Under the pieces are notes generated by a model. The model saw nothing but the letters and a program-made list of their open reading frames with translations, was not told the DNA's origin and made no database searches. Below, piece by piece: positions 12,001 to 19,800 of a DNA stretch of 50,342 nt; the stretch's first letter is position 1, and every line of letters begins with the position of its first letter. Source of the DNA: Halanaerobiales bacterium. GTDB taxonomy: Bacteria; Bacillota_F; Halanaerobiia; DY22613. Location: positions 1-50,342 of the forward strand of contig JAGMES010000018.1 in the NCBI GenBank assembly GCA_023128035.1, written 5' to 3'. Position numbers and translations under genes: made by a program.

Positions 12001-13862
12001 TCAGCAGAATTAGCATAATTACTGATGAAGAGAGAGAGTTAATTTTAGGCCAGTTCAATCAGACAACAGTGGATTATCCGAAGGAGAAGACAATCCATCG
12101 ACTATTCGAAGAGCAAGTCTTAAAGACTCCAGATAATTTGGCTCTGGTCTATAATGATCAAAAATTCACCTATAAAGAGTTAAATGAGAAGGCAAATCAG
12201 TTAGCCAGGCTGTTAAGGGCACGGGGAGTTGGCCCAGATAATATTGTCGGTCTGTTACTTGATCGTTCTCCAGAAATGATTATTGGTATTTTGGCAATTA
12301 TCAAAGCAGGAGGAGCTTATTTACCAATTGATATCAACTATCCAGAAGATAGAATCCACTTTATGCTTGAAGATTCTAAAACCAGACTCTTATTAACTCA
12401 AAAAGATATGGTAGATAGAATTAAATATTCTGGAGAGATTATCGACATAACTACATCAGAGCTTTACATCGGAGAGAGTACCAACTTAGAAGATGTAAAT
12501 AAAGCTACTGACCTGATCTATATCATGTACACATCTGGCTCTACTGGTAAAGCCAAAGGAGTTATGATTGAACACCAAAATGTCAATAGATTAATTTCTA
12601 ACTCTAACGTTTTAATTATTAATGAAACAGATCGCATCCTCCAGACTGGTTCTCTGGCCTTTGATGCTTCAACTTTTGAAATCTGGGGGGCATTCTTAAA
12701 TGGAGGTGGGCTGTATTTAGCTCATAAAGATGACATGTTCTCAGCTGATGGGTTTGAGAAGAAGTTAAGAGAGTACCAGATTAATATAATTTGGCTTACT
12801 TCCCCATTCTTTAATCAGCTATTAGATGAAAATATCAATATTTTCGCTGGATTAAGAATGCTGTTGGTTGGTGGTGATGTGTTATCACCACGGCACATCA
12901 ATCGTGTCAGAGAGGCTTACAAAGATTTAACAGTAGTCAATGGATATGGGCCAACAGAAAGTACGACCTTCACCACAACTTATATCATTGATCGGGAATT
13001 CCAGGAAAGTATTCCAATTGGTAAACCTATTTCTAATACCCAGGTTTATATAGTTGACAAATATAACAACTTACAACCTTTGGGTATACCGGGTGAGTTA
13101 TGTATCTCTGGAGATGGTTTGGCTCGAGGATATCTCAATAGACTAGAGCTAACAGCAGAGAAATTTGTGGAAAATCCATTTAAACTTGGTACCCGGATGT
13201 ATCGGACGGGCGATCTGGTCAAATGGCTTCCAGATGGCAATATAGAATTTATTGAACGAATTGACTTCCAGGTCAAGATTAGAGGATATAGAATCGAGTT
13301 GGATGAGATAGAAAACCACCTACTAGCTATAAAAGGTATTAAAGAGTGCATCGTTTTAGCCAGAGTTGACAAAAAAGGTAGTAAATATCTGTGTGCATAC
13401 ATTGTGCTGAATGACAAAGACCTAACTGTCAGTGACATTAGAGAAAAACTAGCGAAGAGTCTGCCAGACCATATGATTCCTGCCTATTTTATCTTACTTG
13501 ATAAGATGCCATTGACATCTAATGGCAAGGTTGACCGGAGGGTTTTACCTGAACCTGAAGGCAATTTTAACACTGGGATCGAATATGTAGAGCCTGAAAA
13601 TGAAACCGAGAGACGGATTGCCAAAATCTGGACAGAAATAGTCGGGATTGAGAAAATAGGTATCAATGACAAGTTCTTTGAAGTTGGTGGAGATTCTTTA
13701 AAAATAATCCGTCTAACCAACCTGATAAACAAAGAATTTGGTACAGATTTAAATGTCACTGATCTGTTTAAATACAATACAATCAAGTTACTTGCAGATA
13801 AGTTCACAGAGAATCAAAAGCCTGTGGAGAAAAAAAAGCCAAAGGTATTTACTTTCTCTTAA
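1..13862 (+). CDS. Non-ribosomal peptide synthetase, four modules (5' partial)
   Basis: This multimodular NRPS builds the first part of the peptide. The frame is open to the left edge: base 3 already encodes an adenylation-domain start (FEEQVEKTPENIAVVF), so the true start and probably a C domain lie outside. Approximate domain positions (nt): A1 1-1480, PCP1 1500-1700 (Ser codon 1593), E1 1740-3060, C2 3140-4450, A2 4500-5970, PCP2 6000-6230 (Ser codon 6117), C3 6280-7560, A3 7620-9080, PCP3 9090-9310 (Ser codon 9204), E2 9350-10620, C4 10720-12020, A4 12100-13550, PCP4 13580-13810 (Ser codon 13695). E domains show HHLVxDGxSW and EGHGREE. C2 and C4, which follow E domains, show HHILLDGWS, and C3 shows HHIISDGVS. 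Specificity positions read by eye: A1 and A2 DGFFLGVVYK (Ile), A3 DALLLGAICK (hydrophobic or aromatic, uncertain), A4 DAFWLGGTFK (Val). The protein ends in a basic tail (KPVEKKKPKVFTFS) that may dock to the next protein. The next gene starts 20 bases downstream, so they are co-transcribed. The substrate calls are inferences from known codes. Confidence 0.96.
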   Translation, partial: FEEQVEKTPENIAVVFKEQSLTYRELNKKVNQLAKVLRNKGICPDQVVGIMLDRSLEMIIGVLAIVKAGGAYLPIDPEYPQSRIEYMLKDSQIEFLVSHRDLTDNLDFTGEIIDVDDKNLYKGDASNLERVHTSNNLAYVIYTSGTTGKPKGNLTMQYNVVRVVKNTNYIDIKKEDKILQLSNYAFDGSVFDIYGALLNGATLVLIKKDALLELSQLTKVIKEKEISVLFITTALFNALVDLNITCFENVRKVLFGGERISVKHAKKALEYMGKDKLIHVYGPTESTVYATYYYINEIAPKVDNIPIGSPLANTEIYILDKNNNLSPIGVGGELCISGDGLAKGYLNRPELTAEKFTQNPFAPTERMYRTGDLARWLPDGNIEFLGRIDEQVKIRGFRIELGEIENQLQSIENIKDAKVIVRNDSLGNKYLCAYYVLNKEMTTSDIKEELSRVLPEYMVPTHLVCLEEMPLTPNGKVDTKALPEPDLNARKAEYVAPTSEKEKILADIWSQVLGVERVSIKDSFFELGGDSIKAIQIIARANQQKLKLTVKEIFKHKTIENMVNNVDLEVSNAIISQKEVEGHVLLTPAQKWFFDQNLKRKDHWNMVNIFNLNHDADFELLEKVLQKVINHHDALRIAYDFEEDQIIQDNRKALDVTFKLQYEDISGYAYEQQVEKILGISEKIQSFDITKDLLFRAVVIDLGENDQRLLIAVHHLVMDGISWRILLEDIELLYHSNLNKELPLKTTSFREWSEKLAEYAVNKEIDVDYWKAIDLSKVETFYELDVKENYLEDHKVLQFELNQEQTQQLLTKAHWSYNTVMNDILLSSLLPALSEPLGTKSILLNLEGHGREEILEDIDLSRTISWFTSIYPVYLVKQATVDQTIKYVKESLRMIPEKGINYGIARYLQDDEYLQQINPVISFNYLGQFDIGFGQVQEESTNDEQNLLYNCNELPGEAFHKQNSHQYLIDIYGVVSNGKLQMNIKYNQKYFSDKTMEEIKNLYQHNLIETVDHCLGQEQRIYTVSDFGLENVISKENFERISEVIDVANSDIYPLTPIQEGLLFHNIYDEDSNNYYYEQLCYCFKGKIDVEQLKKAWQIMINRYDVLKAQFFFKDIDRPIQVFAEEINAKIEDFDISNLDKEDQEAFVERFKKQDLQNKFDLSQESPNRLTIIKLSDTKLLLCWTFHHILLDGWSCQTILQDFVKIYTCLVKNLPFPKKSVQFNSYLEWLKNKDKEKGKQFWKKYLQDLVQPTLLPDIMKKDDKSVITEQKKFNIEFNKEKTSQLVEFCKSYNITLNALIQTAWGVLLQKYNNTNQSCFGMTVSGRPIDLDKVEEIVGIFINTIPVVVTTDNKDSFIDLLTRVNDNLIEIRDYEYISLAEIQSLSNHAELFDSFIAYENYPVKESNSEFEMELDSIFEMTNYDMSISVLQSSENVVINMQSNSKRFPTLLIESIIENFRNLILYILQSPEDSVEKYSIVSAKEKERLLHEFNDTAMDYPKDKTLSELFEEEVNKNPEQLAIIFGEEKRSYQELNHRSNQLARYLRDKGVGPDTIVGMMLNRSTEMMIGIMGILKAGGAYLPIDPEYPRTRIEYMLRDSQIEFLVSHRNLADNIDFTGEIIDVDAKNIYKGDYSNLEKIHTANNLAYVIYTSGTTGKPKGNLTIQYNVVRVVKNTNYIDIKKEDKILQLSNYAFDGSVFDIYGALLNGATLVLIKKDALLELSQLTKIIKEKEISVLFITTALFNALLDLNITCFENVRKVLFGGERISVKHAKKALEYMGKDKIIHVYGPTESTVYATYYFINGIDSKVDNVPIGSPLANTEIYILDKNNKLSPIGVGGELCISGDGLARGYLNRPELTAKKFIQNPFVLRERMYRTGDLARWLPDGNIEFLSRIDNQVKIRGFRIELGEIENQLMDYEGIKEASVIDLVDETGSKYLCGYIVTEKEISISAIKDYLAKKLPIYMVPAYFIELNKMPLTPHGKIDRKALPIPDGVNTSLEEYVAPSNEIEEKMVLIWSKILGVKKVGVTDDFFALGGHSLKGIQLVANIAKEFNVEVPLKEIFESPTIRGIVELIGSLDESTYNSIKPVKESEYYHVSSAQKRIYALRQLEDEDSTAYNIPFIMEIEGELDIERFEKALKALIDRHESLRTYFDVVDGKAVQRILPEVDFKLKVSKVDEAEINERIKQFIQSFDLAKAPLMRVEIVQSNKKQLLMLDVHHIISDGVSMNIFFNDLTALYDGRELSELEVQYKDFSAWQNQLLTSSLMKEQESYWLDRFSGEIPVLNMPTDYPRPVEMTFAGDYYKHELSSELMKKLTEFTSRNNVTLYMLLLAAYNILLSRYSGQEDIIIGSPIAGRDHADLENVLGMFVNTLAMRNYPTKDKTFADFLKEVKDNSLDAFENQQFQIEMLIDKLNLTRDLSRNPLFDVTFIVQNANQLDFATDNLKFRFYDFDYNIAKFDLTLAVYENGLDEEMNFYFEYNTGLYKKETITRLAIHLERIIWTVLANPELALSEIEFITEEEKQQLLVDFNQTYAEYSAEKTIHQLFMEQVIRVPDNIAVVFGEEKLTYQMLDDRANLLAAKLRAAGIKANEIVAIMVERSVEMIIGYLGVLKAGGAYLPIDPEYPKARIEYMLQDSNAKLLLTEDKLMNSVEFSGQMIDLKDPNLYLGEVKFLDNINNCRDLAYLIYTSGTTGLPKGVMIEHRGIVNLQKFFVSYLGILETDRVLQFATCAFDAAVLDCYMALLTGASLHLVLTDVIKDYRKFEDFLNEQGITIVLLPPIYLSNLNPANVQTLRKLLTGGSATNFDLIEKWNNSNREYINAYGPTETTICATAWKAEGGDYHTVPIGQPITNTRAYILDEQMNLVPIGIAGELCISTVGLARGYLNRPELTKEKFVDTLTFGRLYKTGDLARWLPDGNIEFLGRIDHQVKIRGFRIELAEIENHLLQHEEIIEVIVIDREDKNGNKYLVAYLVSCRKLAHAELIEYLQVYLPEYMIPAYFIHLPEMPLTSSGKIDRKALPAPELSSSNTYMAPTTEKEEVLAAIWADVLGAEPVGVEDNFFELGGDSIKAIQILTRARQHKINLTVKELFRHRTISALLKNVDYSGEGLNISQADVEGEVFLTPIQEWFFAQNLVKREYWNQTNLFKLPDDVDLELLERVFVKIISHHDALRMGYKFNNGVAQFNRRMDQIKFKLELIDLSQDLSDIKKSKILQISEEIQNELILEEDLLLKATVFDLGNEKILMLMIHHLVVDGVSWRILVEDIEQLYVSNLEIKLPLKTTSFKEWSACLVEYAKEELNLKYWYNIDQTKLLFLANPLDNERYLRDHKKLTLELSSKETELLLTTANWVFGTNVNDILLTALTLAVSEGLQFDHFLVNLEGHGREEIIDQVDISRTVGWFTSAFPVYFANQSTLEKTLTHVKESLRRVPNKGINYGIGRFLQKDQKLQLLNPEISFNYLGQFTDSAKNFLKRSDLEVKSIHPDNRHNFIIDINCLVINGLLKMSLSYNERFVDAQLMEKLKTTYLQKLQELIELCVKQTKKIYTPSDFGVENTLSETDLETIGQTVNLEKVKIYPLTSMQEGMLYHTIITEEGNAYYEQFCFYLNGQVDVAKFNRAWQEVVNRHEILRTKFVWQKVKNPVQIVLPEIEAEFSFHNIADMDAPEQAQYLENFKKEDLANRFDFNSDRLNRLTLLKLSPEKYLICWSLHHILLDGWSLPIVLGDLFKAYQALVNDTPLLPEPVAQFGSYLDWLKTRPVKKAETFWKQYLQDFTEPTLLPFVNKKQPKADIVEVGVKECTFAEDITQKINEFCKKYSITSNALIQAAWGLLLQKYNNTDLSCYGMTVSGRPAELKNVENIAGIFMNTLPIIIKSVEKQTIQDLLTKINMELVELRDFEYFSLAQIQKYTAHVDKLFDSIVVFENYPISRTASGQDMDFTVEIDSIFEMTNYDLTVSVGNSDNFFIRYTYNKASLNVEAVETISKHLSRLLDLMITEPTKELSRISIITDEERELILGQFNQTTVDYPKEKTIHRLFEEQVLKTPDNLALVYNDQKFTYKELNEKANQLARLLRARGVGPDNIVGLLLDRSPEMIIGILAIIKAGGAYLPIDINYPEDRIHFMLEDSKTRLLLTQKDMVDRIKYSGEIIDITTSELYIGESTNLEDVNKATDLIYIMYTSGSTGKAKGVMIEHQNVNRLISNSNVLIINETDRILQTGSLAFDASTFEIWGAFLNGGGLYLAHKDDMFSADGFEKKLREYQINIIWLTSPFFNQLLDENINIFAGLRMLLVGGDVLSPRHINRVREAYKDLTVVNGYGPTESTTFTTTYIIDREFQESIPIGKPISNTQVYIVDKYNNLQPLGIPGELCISGDGLARGYLNRLELTAEKFVENPFKLGTRMYRTGDLVKWLPDGNIEFIERIDFQVKIRGYRIELDEIENHLLAIKGIKECIVLARVDKKGSKYLCAYIVLNDKDLTVSDIREKLAKSLPDHMIPAYFILLDKMPLTSNGKVDRRVLPEPEGNFNTGIEYVEPENETERRIAKIWTEIVGIEKIGINDKFFEVGGDSLKIIRLTNLINKEFGTDLNVTDLFKYNTIKLLADKFTENQKPVEKKKPKVFTFS
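209..1140 (+). repeat. Direct repeat copy 1: Ile adenylation-domain core (A1)
   Basis: This stretch of A1 is nearly identical at nucleotide level to 4730-5661 in A2 (offset 4521). It runs from the A2/A3 motif region through the whole substrate-binding subdomain to the RTGDLARWLPDG motif. Outside these limits the two A domains diverge. Scattered differences are mostly single-base and often synonymous. The pattern is that of a recent internal duplication or gene conversion. The boundaries are judged by eye. Confidence 0.8.
4730..5661 (+). repeat. Direct repeat copy 2: Ile adenylation-domain core (A2)
   Basis: This is the second copy of the repeat at 209-1140. Both copies give the same specificity residues (DGFFLGVVYK, the Ile type), so modules 1 and 2 should load the same amino acid. 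Module 1 carries an epimerase and module 2 does not. The long near-identical block is also a likely site of assembly error or recombination. Confidence 0.8.
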
Positions 13863-13882
13863 AAAATAAAGAGGTGAGGAAT

Positions 13883-16800
13883 ATGGTTAGAGAGGATAGG
13901 ATAAAAAATACGTTTAAGGATGATGATATTGCCATTATCGGAATATCTACTAGAATGCCTGAGGCAGATACCTTAAGCGATTTCTGGAGGAATCTGATTA
14001 ATTCTAGAGAATCAGTCCGGAATATTTCCGAAAGCCGGGTAAGAGAGTTAGAGGAGATGACAGGTGAGGATTTGCAGAATAGCGAGTTTATTAAATGCGG
14101 TTATTTGGATAATGTAACTTTATTCGAGCCAGAGATTTATGGTTTGAGTAAAGAAGAGGCTAAAATTCTTGATCCTCAGCAAAGGTTATTGCTCGAACTG
14201 GTAGAGGAAGCAGTTTTAGATGCAGGATATAATCCGGAAGATCTTGCTGGGAAAAAAATCGGGGTGTTTATAGCGGATTCTCCAAACCGCTACACCCCTG
14301 CTATTGCTTCTTTTTCACCGATGGTTTTTACTAACCTCTCATCTGCTTCAGGAGCAGGTAGAGTTGCGTATACTTATAATTTTTGTGGTCCAGTAACGAC
14401 TGTAGGAACTGCTTGTTCATCTTCAGTGGTCGCTTTGCATCAGGGATGTCAAAGTTTATTGTTTGGTGAAGCAGAAGGGGTGTTAGTCGGGGGAACAAAC
14501 ATTAATATATTCCCATTGGAGACAAAAGACTTAGAAAAACTGCCAATTGCCTCGTTAGACCAACAAGTAAGAGCCTTTGACAAAGATGCCAATGGAACTA
14601 TTGGTGGTGAAGGTGGCGGATTAGTCTATTTAAAATTACTGAAAAATGCCTTGGCTGATGGTGATAACATTCATGCGATTATCAAAGGGAGTGCTGTAAA
14701 TAGTAATGGTGGACGTTCTAACAGTATGAGTGCACCTTCGGAAGATGGGCAAAAAGATGTTATTTTAGACACAATATCTAAAGCAGTTATTGATCCGAAA
14801 ACAATTTCTTATATCGAAACTCACGGGACAGGGACAAATATTGGTGACCCGATTGAGATAGCGGGAATTACCCAGGCTTTTAACGAGCTTGGGTATGCCC
14901 CACAGACAATCGCTATTGGTTCTCTAAAGACTAATATCGGACATCTTGATGGAGCAGCAGGTATTGCTAATATTATCAAAGTGGTTCTGGCTCTTAAGAA
15001 TAAAAAGATACCAGCTTCTCTAAATTTTGAACACCCAAATCCACTCATCAAGTTTGAAAATTCGCCAGTTTATGTAAATGACAGTCTGGTTGACTGGGAG
15101 TGTGATACAGTCAGGAGAGCTGGGGTCACATCTTTGGGTCTGACAGGAACCAATGTTCATATAATTGTAGAAGAAGTTTTATCTATTGCTAGAGAGAGTA
15201 AAAGTGAGCCTCAGATAGTAACTCTGTCAGCACGTACAACTGAATCCTTACATAAGATGGTACAACAATTAAAAGATCATCTTATGACTAATCAACAGAT
15301 CAATATCAAAGATCTAGCGGTGACATTAAATACTGGACGGAGAAATTACCGACACAAATTTGTGACTATCGCCAAAGATGTAAGCGAGCTTTTAAGTACA
15401 TTAAAATCCTATCATGAGGATGTAGCTGAGAGTGACAGCTATTCTGTATTTACTAGCAATAAGAATGCTACTTTGAGATCTTGTGTGATTATACCTGACC
15501 TGATGGATGTTGATTTTTTGGAATATGAAAAATTATATGCAAATGAAGCTAATTTCCAAAGACATTTTGATCAGTATGCAAATAAACTGACTAATCCAGA
15601 AGACTTAGCAAATCCTAAAGTCAAATATGCTCTCTATTTTTGTGCATATGCTGGATTATTAGAAAGTTATTCTCTAACACCTGATGCTGTGATAGGATTT
15701 GGTGCGGGAAATTACCTAGCTAACTTTTTATCTGAGGAGATCTCTTTTAAAGAATGTATTGAAGAGATTAAAAGTTATGCTGGTGATAAGCTAGGGATAC
15801 CAGAAGATCGCTTAACAGCCTTTTTAGATAATATCGTAGAAACAGGAATTAACAATTTTATATTAATTTCTGGGAAGAAAGAATTGACTGAGATTTTCGA
15901 AAATGTTTTAGTTAAAAAAGAAGGAATAGGTTTTATAGCTTTAGACAACCTTATTTACACTTTCTATACGGGAATAATTAATCTGATGAAAGCAGGTCAT
16001 GAAGTAGACTTTAAACAGGTTTACGAAGGACAGGAATTTGTTCGGGTTAGTTTACCTGGCTACTCTTTTTTACTCAAGAGTTATTTCTCGAAGTTGTCAA
16101 GAGGAGGTAAAATCATTGTTGAAAGAGACTCTGCACAACTAGAATTAGCTGAAACTAGTGATTTGATCAATACTCTGACATGGGCCAGAGAGGATTTAAA
16201 GAAAGATGCTACCACAGAGTTTGCAAGAGGTACATGGTTAGTAGTCCATGATACTCTTGGAATAGGGCAAAAACTGAAAGAAAAATTGGTAGAGACAGGC
16301 TGTCAGGTTATTGATATCTTCAGTGGAGAGACAACTGCTAGAGTAAACCCAGACCAATATACTGTTGTACTGGGTTCTGAGAAAGATATTGCACAAATGG
16401 TTGAGATGGTAGCTAAAGAACATCGAGAGTTAACAGGTGTGATTAACCTAATGAACTGTTATCTGTCCAATCAGCAGAATTCATTGGATTATTTAAGTGG
16501 ACTTAGTGAAAGATTAGAGGCTGGCCCATATAGTAAATTTTATTTAGATAAGGCGTTAATCAAGTACTACAGAAAATTAAAACTTTACTGCATAACCACT
16601 AATGCTCATCGAGTGCTAGCTGAAGATTCGCTTACTCATCCAGAAAATAGAATGCTTTGGCCACTTCAGAAAGTCTTAAATCAGGAGCAAAAGGATTATA
16701 GCGCTTTTATAGTAGATGTTGATTTAAGCGATAGTACGATGGGTCAAATCTCCCAAAAGATATTTGAGGAGATACAGCATAATCAAGGTGAGATTTTTGA

Positions 16801-19800
16801 GATTGCCTATCGCCAAGGACAACGCTATATTCAATATCTGGATAGAGTACAGCTTAACCCGGTTAAGCAAAACGTTGTAATCAGAACCAATGGTGTGTAT
16901 ATAGTTACTGGGGGTCTGGGTGGAATCGCTCTAGAACTATGTAAATATATGGCTTCGATTAAACCAATCAATTTGATCTTAATCAATAGATCTAAGTTTT
17001 CTGCTAAAGGTAATGAGGAAAAAGTTCAAATTATTGAACAATTACAGAAAAAAGGAACAAAGGTTGAGATAATATCTGGAGATGTAGCAGATTTTGCTAG
17101 AATGAAAGAGATAATCGAGAAGGTCAAAAAAGATTATGGAAAGATTGATGGTGTCATCCATGCTGCAGGGGTAGCGGGAAATTTATCTTTAATCAAATCG
17201 GCTCAAAAAGATGATTTTCTTCAGGTTATCAGGGCTAAAATCAATGGTACGTTAGTTCTCGAAAGATTATTACGGGATCAAATTCTAGACTTCTTTGTAG
17301 TGTGCTCTTCACTGAGTAGCAGTATGGGAGGTCAGGGATACGGTTTATACGCATCAGCTAATGCCTTTATGGACTCTTTTAGCTTACTCCAGAGACAATT
17401 GGGTAAAAATTATATTTCCATCAACTGGGGTGGTTGGAGTGAGATCGGCATAGCGAAAGGTGTAGAAAGCAGTACAGGTTTGATTGGATTGAAAAATATT
17501 GATGGAGTAAGAGCATTTGACCTGATTTTAAAGCATAGACTGGATAATATCTGGGTAGCTATATTGTCAGAAAAAATCAAAGAGGTTTATGCTGAATTTA
17601 AATTCTTTAAGCTCAGAGATATTGTCGAAGAGAAAGGATTAAATATTGATATTAGTGAAGAATCGCTTTATGACACCTTAAAGTTATTCTTAGAGGATGT
17701 CTATACTGGTGATGATGAACTGACACTTGATAAAAAGATTATGGATCTGGATTTAGACTCAATAGATATAATGCAGTTTGCTGGTAAGATCAAGAAAATG
17801 TTTAAGATTGAGCTTTCTCTCAAACTCTTCTTTGAGGAAATAACTGTTGAAGAATTATTTGCCATGATTTTAGAAGCTGTTGGTGGTTCTACAGAGGGTG
17901 AAGAGATTCCAAAGCAACCTAAGCAAGACTATTATCCAGTTTCTGCAGCTCAAAAGAGATTATTAATCTTAAATCAGTTTGATCGTGAAGCGACAAATTA
18001 TAATATCTTTGGTGGTATCACAATTAAGGGTAACTTAGATGTTAACAAGCTTAGAAACGCTATTCAGGGGGTTGTGAACCGCCATGAAGCTTTTAGAACA
18101 TACTTAGATTTTGTTGGTGTTGAACCAGTACAGAGAATTGTAGATCATCTGTCATTTGATCTTGAGCAATTCGAAGTTGACGATGAAGAAAAGATAGATG
18201 AAATAGTCGCTAAACTGATCACTCCTTTTGATTTACATCAAGTACCTTTACTTAGAGTAGGTCTTATAAAACTAGGTGTTGATAAATATATATTTATTTT
18301 CAACATGCATCATATAATTTCCGATGCGATCTCTATGGAGATATTTGTCCGAGATATCTTTGATCTCTATCAAGGTAAACAACTAAAAGAATTGCGAATA
18401 CAGTATAAAGACTTTTCTGTATGGCAAAATGAGATTTTAAAATCTGTAAAATCTCAGGAAGAGTACTGGCTGGCCCAGTTTAAAAATGATATTCCTGTCT
18501 TAAATATGCCAACCGATTATCCGCGCCCATCAGAGATGGACTATGAAGGTGACTTAGTAAAATTTGAACTAGATAAAGAGTTAACTGATCGACTGTACCA
18601 ATTAATTACAGAACAGGGTGTAACTCTATATATGGCCTTATTGGCAAGCTTTAATCTGTTGCTGGCAAAATACTCTGGTCAAGATGACATTGTGGTCGCT
18701 TCTCCGATTGCTGGAAGACGCCATGCAGATTTAGAGGAGATTGTCGGTGTCTTTGTCAATACTTTGGCGATGAGAAATTATCCAGCTGATCAAAAGCGTT
18801 TTTTAGAATTTTTACAAGAGGTTAAGCAGGATTGTCTGCAGGCTTATGATAATCAGGATTATCAGTTTGAGATGTTGGTAGATAAGTTAAATTTAGAGAG
18901 GAACTTAAGCAGAAATCCACTCTTTGATGTTATGTTTATTCTTCAGAATGCTGGGGACTTTGCCTTTAATTTTGAAGGCTTGCAGATTACCCCATATGAG
19001 CCAAAGATGAATACATCTCAATTTGACCTGACCTTAGAGTGTTATGAAGCCAAAGAGAGCTTAGTTGTTGCAGTTCGCTATGCCTGCAAATTGTTTAAAT
19101 CTGAGACTATCGAAAGAATGATGGTTCACTGGACAAATATCCTCAAAACTGTCTTAGATAATCCAGAGATAAAAATCGCTGACATTGAGATGATTTCTCT
19201 CGAAGAACGTGAACAGTTATTAGTTGAGTTCAATAATACTCAGACTGATTATCCAAAAGATATGACAATATATCAATTATTTGAAAAACAGGTAAAGAGG
19301 ACGCCAGATAATATTGCAATTGAATATAATGACCAACAATTAACTTATCGTCAGTTAAATGAAAAGACCAATCAATTAGCTAGAAGATTAAGACTGTTGG
19401 GGGTAAAACCTGATACCATTGTAGCAATTATGGTTGAACGTTCATTAGAGATGACTATAGGAATCTTTGCCATTGAGAAAGCTGGTGGAGCATATCTACC
19501 GATAAATCCACAATATCCTAAAGACCGTATCGAGTACATGCTGGAAAATAGCCAGACTGACATCTTGCTCACACAGGATAGATTTATGAGCTGGGTTGAT
19601 TTTGAAGGTGTAGTACTTAACTTAGAAGATCGGGATCTATATCAGGGTGAAGTTACAAACCTTGAACTTGTAAATACTTCCCGGGATATGGCTTATGTAA
19701 TCTATACCTCAGGTTCTACTGGTAAACCAAAGGGAGTTATGATCGAACATTGGACATTGATTAACCGGCTAAATTGGATGCAGAAAGAATACCCCATTGG

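Noticed and set aside
13046..13438. 130-residue minus-strand ORF inside the first synthetase gene
   Set aside because: It lies antisense to conserved A-domain motifs (A6-A9), has no ribosome site and a low-complexity Ser/Leu-rich translation typical of a shadow frame.
13874..13882. GTG 13874 as start of the second synthetase (and likewise GTG 25670, 39275 and 40088)
   Set aside because: In each case the GTG is part of the GGTG ribosome site serving a start nine bases downstream.
13883..17880. Assignment of KR stereochemistry
   Set aside because: The LDD motif of B-type KRs and the Trp of A-type KRs are both absent (the loop reads AAGVAGNLSL), so the hydroxyl configuration cannot be called by eye.
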